This document shows positions 60,623-64,000 of a stretch of 64,000 nucleotides of DNA, piece by piece; the first letter of the stretch is position 1; each line of letters starts with the position of its first letter. The stretch is taken from positions 1 to 64,000 of the forward strand of contig JAYUDN010000024.1 of assembly GCA_043739785.1 (NCBI GenBank), written 5' to 3'. Below the pieces are notes generated by a model. That model was not told the DNA's origin. It saw only the letters and a program-made list of their open reading frames with translations, and searched no databases. The DNA is from JAYUDN01 sp043739785 (lineage in GTDB: Bacteria > Patescibacteriota > Gracilibacteria > BD1-5 > UBA2023). The translations under genes were made by a program, and so were the position numbers.

Positions 60623-62069
60623 ACAAATTCTTCCCAAGTATAGCATCAACAGATACTTCATCATATTCATCTATTTCTGGAGCGTGGAGCTCAGGACGGA
60701 TGATGGCAGTTCCCAGTTTTGAGTTTCCGGTTTTGAGTTCCATAATATAACCGACCTGTATTTTTCACTGTCTTGCGGCTTTCTTCTCTTCGTAGATCGA
60801 CTCGAGGAGGGGTGTGAGTTTCTCGATGCGAAGTTTTGCGATATCTTGAGCAACCTTCTCTGGAAGCTTCGAACTCGTCGCAAGTGGCTCATCATGATAC
60901 TGGAAAATCCCGACCGATTCGAATCGGTATTTTGCTACGAAATCCATAAGTATCTCGAAATCTTCATCCGTTTCTCCTGGGAATCCGATGATAAATGAGG
61001 TACGGATAAATGGAGATACAGTTGAGTGTTGTGTGTTTAGAGTTGCCAGTTGATCAAAATATGGCCACTGAAGAGACCGAATCTTCTCGATAAAGGCATC
61101 GATATGCTCTCGATCATAGTGTCGACCCATCAGTTTCAGGATCTTTTCACTCGCGTGCTGAAAGGGGATATCGAAATAGGGGAGGAAGTGCTTCAGTTTG
61201 GCGAGTTTCGAGAGGTGATCGAGCGTCAAGATATCTGGATAGAGGTAGTAGACACGATAGGTGGGATGCTGGGATGCTGGAGTATTATTCGTTTTGATGA
61301 AATCATCGATGACTCCATCTATTTTCTCGAGGAGTTCTATGAGTTTCGCTTCCTCATAGAGATCCGTTCCGTATCGAGTCGTATCCTGGGAGATGATCTG
61401 GATTTCCTGGATTCACTGAGCGAGCATGAGCTTCACTTCCTCGAGGACGGCTTCGATCGGGCGACTCTGCTGGCGTCCGCGAATCGTCGGGATGATACAA
61501 AAGGTGCAGTTATTATCACAACCTTCCGCGACTTTGAGGTATTCGTATCCAAAAGGTGCATGCATATAGGCACGTACTTCATCTCCACGCCAGACGAAGG
61601 CTTTTTTCCCTTTTCCTGGAGCCTCGATTGAGGCGAGGTAGTTCGTGAGAGTTTTTTCTTTTGATTCTTTATGTGCTTGCTTCGCCTTCACTATAGCTCC
61701 GAGATTGAACTTACTCTTCTTCCCAAGTACGAGTTCTTCGATCACGGAGTAGCTCATAAAGGGGACGATAGAAACGAGGTTCTTGAGAGAAGCGAGGAAG
61801 GCATCATCCTTCACACTCACATAGCATCCCATAAGTATAAGCTTCTTCCCGAGGGCGTCATAGTGAGAAAGGGTTTCCTCAGATTCCTGTCGAGCCGATG
61901 AGAGGAACCCGCACGTATTGACGATGACATATTCCGCCTCCGGACTCTCTGAGTCCTCGACGTACTCGATAGGAGCTCGATCTGAGTACTTCAGTATCTC
62001 CCCGATGGCGTATTCGAGGTCGACGAGGTTCTTGGAACATCCGAGATTGATGGCTGAGAAGGAGAACAT
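60591..62069 (-). CDS. rimO: Ribosomal protein S12 methylthiotransferase
   Basis: 492 aa, about 50 more than usual. N-terminal UPF0004 domain with LGCSKNLVDLE, VNTCGFLSSARQES and LMGCYV; radical-SAM CxxxCxxC in EGCDNNCTFCIIPTIRG; C-terminal TRAM-like domain with HAPEIDEYDEVSVDA, the mark of RimO rather than MiaB. It attaches a methylthio group to an Asp of S12. Two inserts, TPASQHPTY before YLYPD and LATLNTQHSTVSP before IRTSFIIGFPGE, are encoded by short repeats. Two UGA codons. The ATG at 62069 has a G-poor leader. Confidence 0.95.
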
Positions 62070-62178
62070 AGGTTGCAGTTTAGTGTGTAGAGCATATAGA
62101 GCACACATTGGAAATACTATCGTTATGTATTCTGTAGCGTACTCAGTGCACTTGATGCTGCGCATCATATAAATAAAC

Positions 62179-62206
62179 TTGCAAAAAGCAAGGAGTTGAC
62201 TATAAG
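62179..62206 (+). promoter_or_regulatory. Promoter, copy 1
   Basis: TTGCAA, 16 bp, TATAAG. The predicted start nearly coincides with the ATG at 62214, so the message would be leaderless. The whole 28-bp unit recurs at 62933. Confidence 0.6.
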
Positions 62207-62213
62207 ATATAGT

Positions 62214-62930
62214 ATGTTAAGAATTAAAAATACTGCTAGTAAGTATTCTAAAATAAGAAGTTGAGAAATCCGGGGTGACGAACTGGCTCAACTTTTGCAA
62301 AAAGTAACACTCGAGATTTCCGAGTTAGCAGACCGAGTAACTGATTTAGAATACTGAATCTTAGACCAGGTATTACGTCAAGTACTAGCTAGACGACATT
62401 TTGACGTTCCTCAAAGTGTTCTTATAGCAGAAGCTCATAGGCTCTCTAATGATTATAAGAGATCACTTTTTAAGCCATTTGAAGATTTATCTCTTCTTGA
62501 ACTCAATAAATTTGCATGAATTATAAATAGATGATTACTTGATTTTCTCGAAGGATACACATTCCGAATGTGTCTTGAACAATTCCTTGATGCTATGAGG
62601 ACGCTTTTATGAAACAAAGAACAAATGAATCAGAGGTATCTATGACTGAGTGAATCCAATTGGTTATTTCTCAAGAATACTGGATTTCTTGGGGAAATTT
62701 TTTATAACAGTAAATGATGAATTGTCGATATAGATATTATTTTATGAAAGATGCAAATATTACTCAATTTAGTTTTCGAAACCAGCTCAGCTATATCACG
62801 TGGAGCCCTTAATAGAATACTTTTAAATTTCAATCCTCTCAATGGAGATGCAGTAATCGAAAATTCGGATATTCAATGTATTGTCACAAAAATGAAAACC
62901 CTGAAAAGGGAGAACTTATTTGATTATTAA
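62214..62930 (+). CDS. Unknown protein, UGA-rich
   Basis: 238 aa. Nine of about fifteen glycines are UGA. Helical: ELAQLLQKVTLEISELADRVTDLEYGILDQVLRQVLARRHFDVPQSVLIAEAHRLSND and later LEQFLDAMRTLLGNKEQMNQRYLGLSESNWLFLKNTGFLGEIFYNSKGGIVDIDIILGKMQILLNLV. No family recognised. Confidence 0.65.
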
Positions 62931-62932
62931 AC

Positions 62933-62960
62933 TTGCAAAAAGCAGGGAGTTGACTATAAG
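62933..62960 (+). promoter_or_regulatory. Promoter, copy 2
   Basis: Identical to the 62179 copy except for one base in the spacer (TTGCAA, 16 bp, TATAAG). It starts three bases after the stop of the gene before. Confidence 0.6.
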
Positions 62961-62996
62961 TGTATAAGTTTAATAAACCTATTTAAAATACCAAGT

Positions 62997-63203
62997 ATGG
63001 ACTATAAAACCCTAGTACACACCCAATGAGTTGTTCCTAAGAGTTGATTCATAGAACATGTGGGTAACCATCTTTCTGGTGTTACATCATTCGAAAAGAG
63101 AATGAGAATTTTTGCGCTTTTAAGAGGAGCACCACTTACTCCAGTCAAAGTCACTTTCTTCGAAAGGAATCATGGGAGAGGAAGGAGAAAAGGTTTGTAT
63201 TAA
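62997..63203 (+). CDS. Small basic protein, unknown
   Basis: 68 aa with two UGA-Gly: MDYKTLVHTQGVVPKSGFIEHVGNHLSGVTSFEKRMRIFALLRGAPLTPVKVTFFERNHGRGRRKGLY. Basic Arg/Gly-rich end. Supported by the promoter 37 bp upstream. Other frames here are also open, so confidence is modest. Confidence 0.45.
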
Positions 63204-63268
63204 TTTTCTCAACCTCATTTTTAGTATCATCCATCTTTTCGGGATATCTCTTAACATTTATAACCCTT

Positions 63269-63874
63269 ATGAGTACAAATATATTTCAGTTTCAAGATAT
63301 GGTGTGAATTCCTGTTCATCATGGTCGCGACGTTACCTGGACGTGATATACTACTGGGGTTTTGAAAGACATGAATCCACATCGTATATGAGAATGGTCC
63401 TTTTGGGATAGATGATTTCAGTGAACTTTATCACATGGCCTTGGAATCTCTGGAAAAAGATATACCGTGTGAATAAATAACGAATGAAAGTATGTATTAC
63501 TCTGTGACGGTTCTTCAGTGAAGCTCTTACGGTTTGATGGGAGCTGGGGCGTAGTATCAAATATCTGAAGACAAGTGATGCTTCGCTTAGATGGATCACC
63601 GTATGCAGAATCTGTCCATCCCGTAGAGCTTCTCGGTGGGGAACATACGTTTATGTCTGCCTCTCAGGTCGACTACGCAAATAGGTTTCCAGAACTTATC
63701 GTAGTAAAAGATGGAAGGAAGAGGGTTGAATCGATCATGGGATGAAAAAATACACTAGATGGAACAGAAAACCCAACGAGAGTAATATTGGAGTCATGAA
63801 GATATATCCAACTTCACGATAACTGACTTGATCAACTTTCAGTCTTACAAAAGGCAGCGTTACCTCCACAGTAG
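63269..63874 (+). CDS. Unknown beta-rich protein, UGA-rich
   Basis: 201 aa; eleven UGA-Gly codons. MSTNIFQFQDMVGIPVHHGRDVTWTGYTTGVLKDMNPHRIGEWSFWDRGFQGTL, then short strands (KRYTVGINNEGKYVLLCDGSSVKLLRFDGSWGVVSN; VMLRLDGSPYAES; FPELIVVKDGRKRVESI; RVILESGRYIQLHDNG). Strand-turn repeats with DG suggest a beta-barrel or propeller-like fold. No family recognised. The last 120 bases of the window hold only an imperfect hairpin (63978-63991). Confidence 0.55.
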
Positions 63875-64000
63875 CATCTCCATATATTCCTTCTCCATTT
63901 TTGCTGCTTTTTTCCACATTTTCAGTGCGAGTGAAGTAACTCTCGAACTCTCGAATTCTGATTCTAATAATCCTCTTCGCTTTGAAAAGCGATTATTTAT

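Noticed and set aside
63172..63411. 79-codon plus-strand ORF near the right end
   Set aside because: It overlaps the longer code-25 gene at 63269 in another frame and ends without domain features; the choice is not certain.
3091..63874. UGA as tryptophan (code 4)
   Set aside because: The UGA sites align with glycines of defined motifs (GHN, Nudix G, NAG), and Trp positions use UGG.
63735..63917. 60-codon minus-strand ORF with hydrophobic end
   Set aside because: Antisense to the 201-aa gene; no promoter or start context.

Overview
This window reads coherently only if UGA is a glycine codon (genetic code 25). With UGA as a stop, pheS, atpD, rpoB, rpoC, murB, tgt, ung, rimO and many other genes break up. 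With UGA as Gly they become full-length, and UGA falls on family-invariant glycines: the Nudix box, the GHN of SixA, the NAG loop of MurB, and the GxG of a nucleotidyltransferase. Code 25 is known from Absconditabacteria (SR1) and Gracilibacteria (BD1-5/GN02) of the Patescibacteria/CPR. The very short spacers, reduced ATP synthase subunits and many unrecognised small proteins fit such a host. I cannot decide between the two phyla from this sequence. All coordinates below use code 25, with only TAA and TAG as stops.

Layout. 0-6.4 kb: rplA (minus), a heptamer repeat running into a barstar gene, a minus operon (Nudix, degenerate MBL-fold, sugar-phosphate nucleotidyltransferase), dnaN, a GIY-YIG gene between inverted repeats, and pheS. 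6.5-9 kb: a truncated DUF4143 protein and two tandem membrane proteins. 9-20.3 kb: an F-type ATP synthase locus atpB-E-F-H-A-(small membrane gene)-G, interrupted by sixA-like and RNase H genes, an E1-like/permuted-papain gene pair and a structured untranslated region, then atpD-C. 20.3-33 kb: malic enzyme, a double-hotdog protein, TerC, MoxR, tgt and several unknown proteins. 33-41.3 kb: rpoB and rpoC, each behind a leader that can fold. 41.4-45.8 kb: secreted proteins, one with a Kazal domain, and ung. 45.8-52.3 kb: minus-strand accessory genes with repeats and dyads. 52.4-57.8 kb: DUF4012, VWA and TPR-like proteins, murB-ybeY. 57.8-64 kb: tRNA-Gly and tRNA-Phe, each with a copied 3' end downstream, rimO, and UGA-rich unknown genes.

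The genome has several shared habits. Promoters favour TTGCA(A/T), 15-16 bp, then TATAAT, often only 10-20 nt before the start codon. Many genes are preceded by G-poor short-period repeat tracts. Similar tracts also lie inside tgt, ung, moxR and rimO as in-frame insertions that stay open only because UGA is Gly. A palindrome family (CTGGATTCTTCG ... CAGAATGACG) flanks the GIY-YIG gene and occurs alone elsewhere. UGA is nearly absent from atpA, atpB, atpG, rplA, rpoB and rpoC but supplies about half of the glycines in several unknown genes.
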